A stretch of 64,000 nt of DNA from JACTUA01 sp964551875. GTDB taxonomy: Archaea; Halobacteriota; Methanomicrobia; Methanomicrobiales; JACTUA01. The translations under genes were made by a program, and so were the position numbers. The stretch is from NCBI GenBank assembly GCA_964551875.1, contig CAZKEV010000006.1, positions 6,730-70,729 on the forward strand, read 5' to 3'. Shown one piece after another: positions 1 through 9,037 of this stretch. Under the pieces are notes generated by a model. The model did no database searches and had not been told where the DNA came from. It saw only the letters and a list, made by a program, of their open reading frames with translations. Every line of letters starts with the position of its first letter. Position 1 is the first letter of the stretch.

Positions 1-489
1 ATCGCCGGTCTGGTCCTCTTTCTCGTCATCTCCCACCAGGGTCCGCTGGGTTTTTTAAGCCTCCTCTATACAGCCCCCGGCATGGTTATTGCCCAGATGA
101 TCCTTGTCCTTCCCCTTATCACGGGGCTCACCTTCTCGGCCCTGAGCGGGATCGATCCGGAGATGCGGCAGACCGTTACATCCTTGGGAGCAACCACTAT
201 GCAGTCGGTGAGAACCCTGATCCTCGAGGCGAGGTTCGGGATCCTAGCCGCTGTAATCCTGGGTTTCGGGCGGGCGATCTCGGAGGTGGGTGCCGCCATG
301 ATCATCGGGGGGAATATCCGCGGGTACACCCGGGTCCTGACAACCGCGATCTCCCTCCAGACATCCGTCGGGGATTTTGCATTCGCCATCGCCCTCGGGG
401 TCATCCTCCTCGGAGTCGCCATCGTGGTCAACATCGGCCTGAACCTCATCCAGTCGGATTCGGCGTGGAAGAGCGCATTTACATCCTGA
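1..489 (+). CDS. tupB: Tungstate/molybdate ABC transporter permease, 3' part
   Basis: The reading frame is open from the first base, so the N-terminus lies outside the window. About 162 residues of a polytopic membrane protein are visible, including the conserved EVGAAMIIGGNIRG segment of TupB-type permeases. This loop contacts the ATPase in the oxyanion importer family. The likely role is the membrane channel of a tungstate (possibly molybdate) importer supplying the W/Mo enzymes of methanogenesis. The ATPase gene follows 19 bp downstream on the same strand and is surely co-transcribed. A binding protein (TupA) would be expected upstream of the window. Family assignment is confident; tungstate rather than molybdate is inferred from the TupB-like motif. 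Confidence 0.85.
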   Translation: MAGLVLFLVISHQGPLGFLSLLYTAPGMVIAQMILVLPLITGLTFSALSGIDPEMRQTVTSLGATTMQSVRTLILEARFGILAAVILGFGRAISEVGAAMIIGGNIRGYTRVLTTAISLQTSVGDFAFAIALGVILLGVAIVVNIGLNLIQSDSAWKSAFTS

Positions 490-508
490 GTTCCGGTGAG
501 GTACGAGC

Positions 509-1582
509 GTGATCGAGGCAGGGAGTCTCGCGAAATGGTATGGGGAGAAGGAGATCCTCAGGGACATTACCTTCTCCATTCCCGACGGGGAGATCTTCGG
601 TCTCATCGGCCCGAGCGGCTCCGGGAAGAGTACCCTCCTCCGGCTGCTTGATCTCATCGAGATGCCGACAGAAGGGACCCTCTCGGTCTTTGGCGAGGAC
701 GCCCTCTCCCCGGATGCCCGTTTCCATCTCCGCCGCAGGATGGCGATGCTCTCCCAGAAACCCATCATCTTCAACCGGACCGTGTACGAGAATATCGCCA
801 TCGGCATGAAGTACCGCGGGGAGAGGGAGGCGACCATCGGGAGAAGGGTAAAGGAAGCCCTTCGCGAGATCGGTCTATCGGATTACTCCAGGCGGTCCGC
901 ACGGACGCTTTCGGGGGGAGAAGCCCAGCGGGTCGCGCTTGCCCGTGCCATCGTCACCGATCCCGAGGTCCTCTTTCTCGATGAACCCACAGCAAACCTG
1001 GATCCCCCTTCGGCTGAGAAGATTGAAGAGATCATCATGCACCTGAACCGTGAAACAGGAATGACCATCTTCGTCAGCACCCATGATATGCTCCAGGGGC
1101 AGCGTCTTGCGGGGAGGATGGGAGTCATGATGGAGGGAAGGCTTCCGCAGATCGGAACCACCATGGAGATCTTCCACAGGCCGGCCACGAAGAACATCGC
1201 GCGGTTCGTGCAGGTGGATAATATTTTTCCTGGCACGGTCACGGCGAGCCAGAACGGAGAAGCTTCCATCGAGGTCTCAGGAATGATCTTCAGGGCGATC
1301 TCCCCCGTTCAGCCAGGGAAGGGCGCAAGTATCCTCTTCCGGGCAGAGGATGTAACCATTGGTATTGTCGAGGGTCCGAAGACCAGCGCGCGGAATGTCT
1401 TTCCAGGCAGGATTAAACGCATGATACCCTCGGGACCGTTTGTTCATGTGATCATCGACTGCGGTATCGACATAACGGCACTCGTAACCATCAGATCTGC
1501 AGAAGATCTGGCCCTTGTCATCGGGAAAGAGGTCTGGATATCGGTGAAGGCAACCGCGATCCACGTGCTCCCCGAAAGATAA
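509..1582 (+). CDS. tupC: Tungstate/molybdate ABC transporter ATPase with C-terminal oxyanion-binding domain
   Basis: A 357-residue ABC ATPase. Walker A is GPSGSGKST (near residue 35), the signature is LSGGEAQRVALARA and Walker B is VLFLDEPTANLD. The last 120 residues form a TOBE/Mop-type domain like those that sense molybdate or tungstate in ModC and TupC. The start is GTG, preceded by a GGTGAGGT ribosome-binding site. It powers the permease encoded just upstream. The C-terminal domain resembles the stand-alone Mop protein at 3354-3563, so both may bind the same anion. Confidence 0.88.
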   Translation: MIEAGSLAKWYGEKEILRDITFSIPDGEIFGLIGPSGSGKSTLLRLLDLIEMPTEGTLSVFGEDALSPDARFHLRRRMAMLSQKPIIFNRTVYENIAIGMKYRGEREATIGRRVKEALREIGLSDYSRRSARTLSGGEAQRVALARAIVTDPEVLFLDEPTANLDPPSAEKIEEIIMHLNRETGMTIFVSTHDMLQGQRLAGRMGVMMEGRLPQIGTTMEIFHRPATKNIARFVQVDNIFPGTVTASQNGEASIEVSGMIFRAISPVQPGKGASILFRAEDVTIGIVEGPKTSARNVFPGRIKRMIPSGPFVHVIIDCGIDITALVTIRSAEDLALVIGKEVWISVKATAIHVLPER

Positions 1583-1819
1583 ATGAAGGTCAGGATCGGG
1601 AAAGGACCCGAACCAGGTATATGAATCCGGCTTATCCTTCCCAAGGAGAAGGAATCGGCATGATCCCGGCCGTGATCTCATAGGGCAATCGATGCCCTTC
1701 GATGGAATACACTTCTTTATCTTCACCGGTATCCAACCTTTTCCATCGGACTGACCGCCGGTGGTACGGTTAGTGAAATGGACGGTATCCTGGATTACCC
1801 CTTAATTGGGGGAGCCTGA
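1583..1819. promoter_or_regulatory. Intergenic region with an imperfect dyad
   Basis: No gene is seen here. An 8-bp inverted repeat, ACTGACCG at 1750-1757 and CGGTTAGT at 1767-1774, has one mismatch. It lies 46 bp before the start of the MBL-fold gene and could be an operator or an RNA hairpin. A GGGGGAG ribosome-binding site directly precedes the ATG at 1820. Confidence 0.3.
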
Positions 1820-2593
1820 ATGGAGATCACGGTTCTTGCAAGCGGGTCAAAGGGCAACTGCACCTTCGTCATGGGAGAGGATGGCGCCCTCCTCATCGAC
1901 TGCGGCCTCTCGGCCCGTGAGGCTCTTTCTCGTCTCCGCAATGGCGGGTGCCGTGAGGATACCATCCGGGGGATCCTGGTCACCCACGAACATGTGGACC
2001 ATATCCGGGGTGTCCAGGCCCTGGCATGGAAGCTCAAGGTCCCGGTCTATGGCACCGGGGGTACCCTTCTGGACCTTGCCAGCGCTGAGACCGGCAGACA
2101 GCCGATGCGGCTGATGCGCATTGCCCCCGGGTCAGTGGCTGCCGTCGATGGGTTCGCCATAGAGGCCTTTGCCACCTCCCACGACGCCCGGGAGCCCTGC
2201 GGATTCACTGTCAGAAACGGTGACCTCCGGTTCACCTGCTGCACCGATACCGGCCTCATCAGCGACCCTGTCTTCGGGCGTCTCCGGGCATCTGATGCTA
2301 TCCTGCTGGAGTTCAACCATTGCCCGGAGATGCTCCGGACCGGCCCCTATCCGGAGGTGCTGAAGCGCCGGATAAGATCCCGGCATGGCCACCTTTCCAA
2401 CGTTTCTGCCGCTGCCTGCCTCCGGGCCCTGGGCTGCGACGTAGGGACCGTGATCCTGGGCCACCTCTCCGAGATCAACAACACGCCGGAGAAGGCCCTC
2501 GCCTCCGCGAAGGAGGGGCTCGGGCTCTATTGCGGCGGGGTGCGGGTGGTAGTGGGGAAGCAGCATACAGTTTCGGAGACAGTTCGGATCTGA
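1820..2593 (+). CDS. MBL-fold metallo-hydrolase
   Basis: A 257-residue metallo-beta-lactamase-fold protein with the dinuclear metal motif HEHVDH near residue 58 and a conserved GHLSxxN segment near residue 215. The N-terminus MEITVLASGSKGNC is typical of the cytosolic YycJ/WalJ-like branch, whose members are putative nucleases or phosphodiesterases. No signal peptide is present. It is a single gene with a strong GGGGGAG ribosome-binding site and converges with trmO. The exact substrate cannot be told from sequence. Confidence 0.85.
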   Translation: MEITVLASGSKGNCTFVMGEDGALLIDCGLSAREALSRLRNGGCREDTIRGILVTHEHVDHIRGVQALAWKLKVPVYGTGGTLLDLASAETGRQPMRLMRIAPGSVAAVDGFAIEAFATSHDAREPCGFTVRNGDLRFTCCTDTGLISDPVFGRLRASDAILLEFNHCPEMLRTGPYPEVLKRRIRSRHGHLSNVSAAACLRALGCDVGTVILGHLSEINNTPEKALASAKEGLGLYCGGVRVVVGKQHTVSETVRI

Positions 2594-2697
2594 AACGACT
2601 GCCAGATCGGTTCTCTTTCAACGCATCCTGCCCGAATCCATGGGGAGGAGCGGAACCGCCGGTTTATCCGGTTTCTTCCCTTGCCGGAACACACGGT

Positions 2698-3198
2698 TCA
2701 GGGCCCCTCACGATGAAACCTCCCGTCAGACCGGGCACTGGAAACAGATTCTTTCGCCTTTTCGAGCCAGCCGGCCGCCTCGTCCGGGTAAGCGTCAAAG
2801 GCTGGCACGTAGGGCTTCACGTCCAGAAGAGGGGTGCCGTCAATGATATCCAGGTCTTCAACCGTAAGTATGCCCCCGTGGACCGAGATGAGCCGAACGA
2901 TGGAGATCCCGATGGGATTCGGGCGCGTGGGCGCCCGGGTGGCAAAGACCCCGCGATCGGTGCTGTCCAGGTACGGCCTCACGATGAGGGGACCCGGTCG
3001 GCTCCGGTGGAAATGGTAGATCAGGGTCACCCTGGAGAACCCCTCCAGATCCCGGAGGCCGTCCCGGTACGGCGGGAAGATCTCCACCGTCCCCCGGATG
3101 CCCCGGGCACCCGGAGGCTGGATGGGCATCCCTGATGGATCATGGAAGGGGGAATGGATGATCCCGATGGGGGTATAGGTGATTGGGGACGGATCCAT
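2698..3198 (-). CDS. trmO: tRNA (N6-threonylcarbamoyladenosine37-N6)-methyltransferase-like, TrmO family
   Basis: A 166-residue protein of the UPF0066/TsaA/TrmO family, with the hallmark TRAPTRPNPIGIS loop and the opening YTPIGIIHSPF. Family members methylate t6A37 in certain tRNAs, using S-adenosylmethionine bound in a beta-barrel. The start ATG at 3198 is chosen because a GGGGAGGGG ribosome-binding site precedes it; a longer frame up to 3324 adds low-complexity residues unlike the family. It is divergent from the mop gene and convergent with the MBL gene. Confidence 0.85.
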   Translation of the reverse strand: MDPSPITYTPIGIIHSPFHDPSGMPIQPPGARGIRGTVEIFPPYRDGLRDLEGFSRVTLIYHFHRSRPGPLIVRPYLDSTDRGVFATRAPTRPNPIGISIVRLISVHGGILTVEDLDIIDGTPLLDVKPYVPAFDAYPDEAAGWLEKAKESVSSARSDGRFHREGP

Positions 3199-3353
3199 TA
3201 CCCGCCCCTCCCCCGGGCCGGTGTTCTCATACTCATCAGGTACCTCCCCCTTGCGTAAGAATTGCGCGGTGCAGTCTGCCAGGGAAGGGGATGACACCTG
3301 ATCCATACCAAGGTTCATATCCAAGGAGTGAACATCATCCTGCGGTGAAAACG

Positions 3354-3563
3354 ATGAAGATCAGTGCTCGTAACATCCTGAAAGGAAAAGTGAAGAAGAT
3401 TACGCCGGGAAGCGTCAACTCGGAAGTCATCCTGGAACTGCCTGGGGGGCAGGAGATAACCTCGATCATCACGAGAAAATCGGTGGAATCCCTCGGGCTT
3501 GCAGTCGGGAAACCGGCCTATGCCGTGATCAAGTCGAGCGAAGTGATGATTGCTGTAGACTGA
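3354..3563 (+). CDS. Molbindin-like Mop (TOBE) oxyanion-binding protein
   Basis: A 69-residue protein that is a single Mop/TOBE domain: KISARNILKGKVKKI at the start, then the usual alternating strands ending EVMIAVD. Such molbindins assemble as hexamers that store or buffer molybdate or tungstate in the cytosol. ATG at 3354 is preferred because GGTGA lies at 3344-3348; the frame remains open upstream to 3183 but loses family similarity. Its proximity to tupBC and the wtp operon fits a role in W/Mo homeostasis. Confidence 0.85.
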   Translation: MKISARNILKGKVKKITPGSVNSEVILELPGGQEITSIITRKSVESLGLAVGKPAYAVIKSSEVMIAVD

Positions 3564-3683
3564 ATGTACCTTCCCTGTTTTTTCTCGGTTTGTATTCCGC
3601 CATCCCAGAACCGGCATCAGCACATAACGGGATTGTTCAGGGGACAGCCGGTGAACCGAACCCCCCGGGGGCACTTAGGACAG

Positions 3684-3709
3684 AAAAAAAGGAGGATGGG
3701 TCTCTCCTC
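3684..3709 (-). terminator. Hairpin plus T-run after the giant surface-protein gene
   Basis: On the minus strand, GAGGA pairs with TCCTC and is followed immediately by seven Ts. It lies a few bases downstream of the stop codon at 3713, in the gap between two convergent genes. The stem is short, so this is a probable rather than certain terminator. Confidence 0.5.
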
Positions 3710-3712
3710 GCG

Positions 3713-6700
3713 TTATTTCTTGAGCTTTTCGATGGCAATGCCGCCAAGGGTCAGGGGCGTAGTCGGATCGGCCGTGTCAGCGGCACCCGGCTGTGTATCG
3801 TATACCACAGCGCCCGTTGCCTTGTCCCAGATCCTGATCCGGAACAGGTCCTGTTGTGGTTTCGACCCGCCGTCGATCACCGAGACGAGGAAGCCGTAGG
3901 TCTTCTCCCCCTTGATCTTGCCGCTCCCCTGGTAGAAGGCCTTCTTTGCCTCCTTCTGGATCACGAGCCAGTCGTACGACATGGAGGTAAAGGCGATCTT
4001 CCCCTTCGGGAACTGGAACGCGGTCACCCCTTTGAAGGGCTCCTTCTTCAGGACCGGGTACCTCGCCAGGAACTCCAGGGTGGCAGGACCGGTGGCAATC
4101 GGATCGGCTGCCAGAGCCCCCGCGGGGGACTTGATGCTCCCAGCTCCCGCCACGAACCCGCTCTGCGGGTCATAGACGATGAACTGGGTGCTGCTGGTGG
4201 CCGTTGCTTCAACCCCCATACTGTCCTTGAGGGTCACCTTCACGATGTAGAACCCTGGCATGGTGTAGGCGTGGCTTCCGGTGATGGAGTGGGCCGTCTC
4301 GTCCACAACGCCCGCTGACGTGGTCCCATCGCCCCAGTCAAAGACCGCGGTGTGGGTGTCGTACGGGTCGGTGAAATAAGCCACGGCGGTTGCGTCAGTA
4401 CCGACCTTCACCGGGTCCGTGGAAATGGTGAGGGAGTCGATGACCGGCCGGAGGTTCAGGATGATGGTGTTGATCCCGCCGACTTGGAGCCCGCCTGTGG
4501 GAACGCCCACGCCCTTCAGCTTCAGCGGCCAGTTCTTGTCGGTCTCCGGGAAGGTGGCACCGTTCAGGGTGCTGGTCACGATGTAGTCGTTGCTCCGGAC
4601 CGTGGGCACGCTGTCAAAGACCTTCGTGTAGCCATCCCTGGCCTTGACCACGATATCGTAGCCTGCCAGTGCCAGCTCCTCGTTGTATGCCGTGTTGGAG
4701 TGCATGTCCGCGTCGTCCACGAAGCCTGCCAGGAACCAGAGGGGCATGCCGTTCCAGGTCCCCTTGGAGTCGGTGTAGCTCACCCCGTGGTTCGCCCCGA
4801 ACTGGCAGGCCAGGGCCTGCTCGAAGTAAGTCTTGGCCACGGTGTAGGCGATCCCGCCCACCCGGGTGCCGTCCAGCTGGAGGTCCCACTGGGTCTCAGG
4901 TTTCGTGTAGACCCGGATCTCTGTCACGTACTTGGCAGATAGACCGGCGGCTGATGGGTATAGGATACCCGGGGCATACTGCCCGTAGTCCGGGTCCGAG
5001 GGGTCATAGGACTGGTAGTAGTAGTGCCAGTAACCGGGCGGCATCGTCTCGTGCATGTCCCACTGGGCGTAGATGTGGTCATCGGGCATGAAGAAGAGCC
5101 GCATGCCGTCCGCATAGCTCGGTACGTACTTCCCGTCGGCGTACCAGGCCAGGATCGCGTCACCCTGGAGTGCCTGGATGGCCGGTGTGGTGTACACGCT
5201 GGTGTAGGGCAGGATGGTCTTGTACCCATCGGAGGCGACGAGGACCAAGTCTGTGCCGGCTCCCATGCCGCCGACGAGGCTCACCAGGTCATAGAGCCGG
5301 GTACCCTTCACGGCATTGGAGATCTTGAACCCGCCCTTGGTCTGGTCGTACTGTCCCCAGATATCGGTCGGGTCCATGGTGACCCCCTGGAACTTGTACT
5401 GGTTGGTCCCGTCGCCGATTGTGTCGAACTGGGCAATCATCGCGGTGTAGTCGATCAGTACCTCATCTACCACCGTCGTCCGGTCATCCCCGTACTTCAC
5501 GATGTGGAGCTTCGGAATCTGCACGGGTACCCCGAACTCGGTGAGCTCGATCTCGGCAATCTTCCCCACGCTGCCCCCACCCAGGGCCCCGTTGGGTTTG
5601 GTCACGGCATCGCCGACGAGCCTCAGCGGGCCACTGGTGGTGAGCGGAGCACCGTCCATCATGGTGGCGATGATGTACCGGTTACTCCACGCCACGTCGG
5701 TGCTCGCAAAGGTCTTCGCAAAGCCATCGCTTGCCTTCACGGTAACCTTGTAACCGGCCATGGCCTGGACCGCGTTGAACTCGTGAGGCTGGCGGTCGTC
5801 AACCCAGCCGGCCAGGAACCAGAGGGGGATACCGGACCAGACATGGGTCTCCTTGATACTGCCATCATCATTCTTGATGACCTGCGTCCACTCCACGTAG
5901 TGGCCGGATGCCGGGCACCCGAGCCCTTCCTCGATCTCTACCTGGGAGAGGACGTCGGTGATCTTCCCCTTCACAGCCAGGTTGTAGCTGCCCGGTTCCG
6001 CCGGGGGCGTCTGGAGCTCCAGGATCTCGATCCGAACGATCGTCCCCACCCGGTCTTTCCCGGAAGTGATGGCGGGGCCATTCAGCTTCAGCGGATAGCC
6101 GTCCGCTGCCGTCAGCTCCACGCCGTTCTTCTTGTTGGCCACGATATAGCCATCATTGCGCTTCACCTGGGCACTGGTGAATGTCCTGCTGTAACCGTCG
6201 GCCGCAACCATCTTGACGGTGTAGCCGGCGTCTGCCACCGTGTCGCTGAACGTCCAGTGATCCGCCAGCTCGATGTCATCCACGGATCCCAGGAGCACCC
6301 AGAGGGGCACACCGGACCACTTGGTACCGGATCCATCGGTCCACTCAATGTAGTGGTCGGACATGGGGCAGGCGAGGCCTGCCTCGTACTCGGACTTGGG
6401 GATGGTGTCACCGACCTCCCCCAGCATTTGCAGGGTCCATGCTTCGGGAGGTTCCGGGAGACCTGAGAGCTCGATCCGCGCGATTCCTCCGATCTGCTGG
6501 CCTGTCAGAACCCCCGATCCCTTCAGGTGGAGGGGCCAGGAGGGCTTGCCTGCAGGGGTGGTGGGGGGGAGGGGGGCATCGTTCAGGGTATTGGCCACGA
6601 TGTAGTTGTCGTTCCGGGCGATGGCTGCACTATCCAGAGTGATGGACGTGCCGTCCGACCCGATGACGTTCACCTCGTAGTGCTCCGCGGCGATGTCGTC

Positions 6701-8308
6701 ATTGAAGTTGAAGTGGAGCGGCCCCACGTCGGGATCGTCGTCCACCATGCCCACCAGGAACCAGAGCGGGACCCCGCCCCATTCGTTCCCGTCGCCATCG
6801 GTCCAGAAGACCTGGTGGCCGGAGCTCGGGCAGGTGAGGCCCTCTTCGAAGTAGGCCTTGTCGACGGTTGTATCCACCGCCCCCGAAAGCTCAAGGCTCC
6901 AGTCGGTGGGCATCGTGATGGCATCGATGTAGTCCGTCTTCACCTCGTCGTCAGAGCCCAGGGTGTTCGTCACGGTGAGCTTCACCGTGTACTTCGCCAC
7001 CATGTCGTAGGTGAAGGACGGGTTCTGCTCGGTGGAATCCACCGTGCCGTCGTTCTGGAAGTCCCACTCGTAGGAGAGGTGGGCAAGACCAGTGGACTCA
7101 TCCTGGAAGTTCACGGTGAGGGGCGCCAGGCCGGTCAGGGGCGATGCCGAGAACTTCGCAACAGGATAATCGGGGGCCACGACGTCGGCCACGGTCTTAA
7201 CCGCCGCCGTTGCCTCAACGATGGCCTGGGTGTAAGTCGGGTGAGCACCCCCGGAATATCCTGACACGTAGTAGAACTTAACCTCGTCATTGTCGTTGAG
7301 CTGGATGACGTTCAGGCCGTCAGGTGTGTTTCCATATCCGTCCTTGTAGACCTCGTTCACGTACGCGAACCACTTGCCCGGGCTGTTGTACATGTAAGTG
7401 CCCACGTCGTCCAGCAGGAGCACGCTATCGTAGGTCCACCGCTTGTCGGTCACGCCGTAGGTGAGGCCGGTCGCGTGGAGAGCCCCCAGCGGGGTATCCT
7501 CCTGGATCGTGTAGCTGGTCATTTCCTTGGACAGCTGAGTGAAGGGGGCGTCCTGGACGAGCGTCACCGTGCCGTCGAAGAGCACATCCATCGTGGGCGG
7601 TGCGGGGTCGTCGCTGTAGATGAGAATCCTGTTAACATATTTCACCGAGAGCCCGCTGCTGGACGGCCAGAAGGTGCCGTCATAGTAGTAATGCCAGCGG
7701 TCCGCGGCCAGGTTCTCGTGCATATCCCAGTTGCCGAATACGTGATAGCCCCACGGGTTCGTGCTCGTATTGGCAAAGAAGAAGAGACGCATACCGCTGT
7801 AGAAATCGGGCGGGTAGCCAGTCCCCTGAGCTTCTCCTGTGCCATCCTCCCCGACATACCAGGCAAGCACCATCCGGAAATAGTCCGGATTCGAATAGAC
7901 ATCATCGTAATCAAAACTCTTAGCAAAATTGTCCGTCGCTTTGATGGTGACATATTCGCCGGCATTCATGCCACCCACGAGGTTGCAGAGGTCCCTGACA
8001 TCGGTTCCCTTCACTGCACCATAGTCCCGGGACATAACATTGACCTCTTCCGCCGGATCCCACATGTTGGCAGGATCGAACGTGGGGCCCTGGAAGTAGT
8101 AGTGGGTGGTCCCATCCCCGTAGACCGGGAGCCCCAGGTTGGTCTCCATGTCCGGGATGGATAGTGTTCGCTGATCCAGTACCGTCGTCCCGTCATTCGC
8201 ATACTTGATGACGGTAACTTCTGTGGAGGCCGCCGCAGCCGGGAGCACGAGCACCAGGCCAGCCAGCAGCAGCACCATCAAAACCTTCTGCACTCTCGTA
8301 TCAGTCAT
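3713..8308 (-). CDS. Giant secreted multidomain surface protein with SUOX-like repeats, PKD and DUF4430-like domains
   Basis: A 1531-residue secreted protein. Order: Sec signal peptide (1-27, no twin arginine); island N-type domain (about 29-235; hallmarks YANDGTTVL, GDGTTHYYFQGP, KGTDVRDLCNLVGGM, SVKYV); DUF4430-like domain (240-352); PKD (378-465); three SUOX-like repeats (469-617, 623-766, 775-925); a second N-type domain (933-1135); a fourth SUOX-like repeat (1140-1287); a PKD-like domain (1289-1380); and a C-terminal domain (1383-1531) nearly identical to that of the 9038-13216 protein. Each SUOX-like repeat has a Cys (493, 647, 798, 1168) followed by the W.G(V/I/M)PLW motif. There is no transmembrane anchor, so it is presumably S-layer-associated or secreted. 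Function is unknown. A GTGAGGATG ribosome-binding site precedes the ATG. Confidence 0.8.
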   Translation of the reverse strand: MTDTRVQKVLMVLLLAGLVLVLPAAAASTEVTVIKYANDGTTVLDQRTLSIPDMETNLGLPVYGDGTTHYYFQGPTFDPANMWDPAEEVNVMSRDYGAVKGTDVRDLCNLVGGMNAGEYVTIKATDNFAKSFDYDDVYSNPDYFRMVLAWYVGEDGTGEAQGTGYPPDFYSGMRLFFFANTSTNPWGYHVFGNWDMHENLAADRWHYYYDGTFWPSSSGLSVKYVNRILIYSDDPAPPTMDVLFDGTVTLVQDAPFTQLSKEMTSYTIQEDTPLGALHATGLTYGVTDKRWTYDSVLLLDDVGTYMYNSPGKWFAYVNEVYKDGYGNTPDGLNVIQLNDNDEVKFYYVSGYSGGAHPTYTQAIVEATAAVKTVADVVAPDYPVAKFSASPLTGLAPLTVNFQDESTGLAHLSYEWDFQNDGTVDSTEQNPSFTYDMVAKYTVKLTVTNTLGSDDEVKTDYIDAITMPTDWSLELSGAVDTTVDKAYFEEGLTCPSSGHQVFWTDGDGNEWGGVPLWFLVGMVDDDPDVGPLHFNFNDDIAAEHYEVNVIGSDGTSITLDSAAIARNDNYIVANTLNDAPLPPTTPAGKPSWPLHLKGSGVLTGQQIGGIARIELSGLPEPPEAWTLQMLGEVGDTIPKSEYEAGLACPMSDHYIEWTDGSGTKWSGVPLWVLLGSVDDIELADHWTFSDTVADAGYTVKMVAADGYSRTFTSAQVKRNDGYIVANKKNGVELTAADGYPLKLNGPAITSGKDRVGTIVRIEILELQTPPAEPGSYNLAVKGKITDVLSQVEIEEGLGCPASGHYVEWTQVIKNDDGSIKETHVWSGIPLWFLAGWVDDRQPHEFNAVQAMAGYKVTVKASDGFAKTFASTDVAWSNRYIIATMMDGAPLTTSGPLRLVGDAVTKPNGALGGGSVGKIAEIELTEFGVPVQIPKLHIVKYGDDRTTVVDEVLIDYTAMIAQFDTIGDGTNQYKFQGVTMDPTDIWGQYDQTKGGFKISNAVKGTRLYDLVSLVGGMGAGTDLVLVASDGYKTILPYTSVYTTPAIQALQGDAILAWYADGKYVPSYADGMRLFFMPDDHIYAQWDMHETMPPGYWHYYYQSYDPSDPDYGQYAPGILYPSAAGLSAKYVTEIRVYTKPETQWDLQLDGTRVGGIAYTVAKTYFEQALACQFGANHGVSYTDSKGTWNGMPLWFLAGFVDDADMHSNTAYNEELALAGYDIVVKARDGYTKVFDSVPTVRSNDYIVTSTLNGATFPETDKNWPLKLKGVGVPTGGLQVGGINTIILNLRPVIDSLTISTDPVKVGTDATAVAYFTDPYDTHTAVFDWGDGTTSAGVVDETAHSITGSHAYTMPGFYIVKVTLKDSMGVEATATSSTQFIVYDPQSGFVAGAGSIKSPAGALAADPIATGPATLEFLARYPVLKKEPFKGVTAFQFPKGKIAFTSMSYDWLVIQKEAKKAFYQGSGKIKGEKTYGFLVSVIDGGSKPQQDLFRIRIWDKATGAVVYDTQPGAADTADPTTPLTLGGIAIEKLKK
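3768..4084 (-). repeat. 317-bp direct repeat, copy 1
   Basis: This segment encodes most of the C-terminal domain of the giant protein. By eye it is base-for-base identical to 9093-9409 in the next large gene, while flanking bases diverge. See the matching copy. Confidence 0.85.
4448..6904 (-). repeat. Four SUOX-like protein repeats within the giant surface protein
   Basis: Coding repeats of about 145-150 residues at 6458-6904, 6011-6442, 5534-5986 and 4448-4891. The last is separated from the rest by an N-type domain. Shared pattern: W.L.L.G at the start; (G/A)L.C near residue 25; the first three then have P.S.H followed by a (Y/F).WT(D/Q)-like strand, while the fourth has a diverged QFGANH segment; then W.G.PLW.L.G.VDD; a DG(Y/F/T) segment; (Y)IV or II.T/ANT.(N/D)G; P.(L/K)L.G; and a closing (V/I)G.I..I.L. 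The order of elements matches the sulfite-oxidase-type molybdopterin-binding fold. Confidence 0.6.
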
Positions 8309-8650
8309 AGAACATCCTCACGGGTGGTTCTCATCATAGAGTTGATAACGGAGAGAAGTCAACATGTCCAAATAAGAATGTTGTCATTTCCGATTTTGTC
8401 AATGCAATTTAATGAACAATATGAATAATTCGCGTTTCTCCCGGCGGATCCCACTCTTTCTCCATAAAGATACCGGTTGAGAGAATCTCCTCCGGCCATA
8501 CCGATCCTGCAATGACGGCACCGTTTCCTGCCAATTCATCAGAATCTGATGGAAAACCATGTTCAGTGAAAACAAATGAACCGGGCTTCGCGATGGCGAT
8601 CCGGATAATCGTAAAGGGCTGGCACTCCGAAAAAAGGTACTGTGGGGTAG
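8309..8650. promoter_or_regulatory. Upstream region of the giant surface-protein gene
   Basis: AT-rich compared with its neighbours, especially 8370-8430, as expected for a promoter reading leftward. No convincing coding sequence is seen here. The frame that crosses it from 9041 has lost all similarity to the pseudogene by this point. Confidence 0.4.
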
Positions 8651-8975
8651 TTATTTCCCGCGCGCCCACCGGAGACGGATGACAGGCACTCCCAGCGCGC
8701 CCAGGGTCGCCGGCGCGCCAAAGCCGGGAATGCCCGGGGATCGCCCCTCCCCGCCGGCGCGCCGGCTGCCCCACCTTCGGCCACCACCACCGCCCGGGGT
8801 TTGAACCGGCTTCGTCGCGGCGGTGAGGGTCCCGGCGTTCCACATCCACCGCGGTGGGGAGAACTATCCAGCGGCCGTTAGACCGGTTGTACCGGGCCAG
8901 GGCCAACTTCTGCGCATTGTTCCCAGCTGCCTTCAGGTCCGCGCCGGTATACCACACGATGACGGTGGCGTCCTT
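8651..8975 (-). pseudogene. Frameshifted remnant of a DUF916-like PGF-CTERM surface protein
   Basis: The translation matches the C-terminal 110 residues of the intact protein at 14822-16201 but only by switching frame several times. DATVIVWYTGADLKAAGN...TAVDV lies in one frame, NAGTLTAATKPV in the next, VVVAEGGAAGAPA in the third, and SPGIPGFGAPATLGALGV returns to the second before a stop at 8651-8653. The PGF-CTERM-like tail is still recognisable. The remaining two thirds of the parent gene are missing. It sits between two surface-protein genes, so it is probably left from an old duplication or rearrangement. Confidence 0.75.
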
Positions 8976-9037
8976 TGAAGGAGCCTCATCACCCCGTCTC
9001 CCGGAAAAGGAATAAAGAGGGTAGCTTTCTCCTGAGG

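Noticed and set aside
1750..1774. Molybdenum-cofactor riboswitch before the MBL gene
   Set aside because: Only one short imperfect dyad is present and the downstream gene has no molybdenum link.
5024..6466. 480-codon plus-strand frame
   Set aside because: It runs antisense inside the giant surface gene, has no family features and is typical of GC-rich shadow frames.
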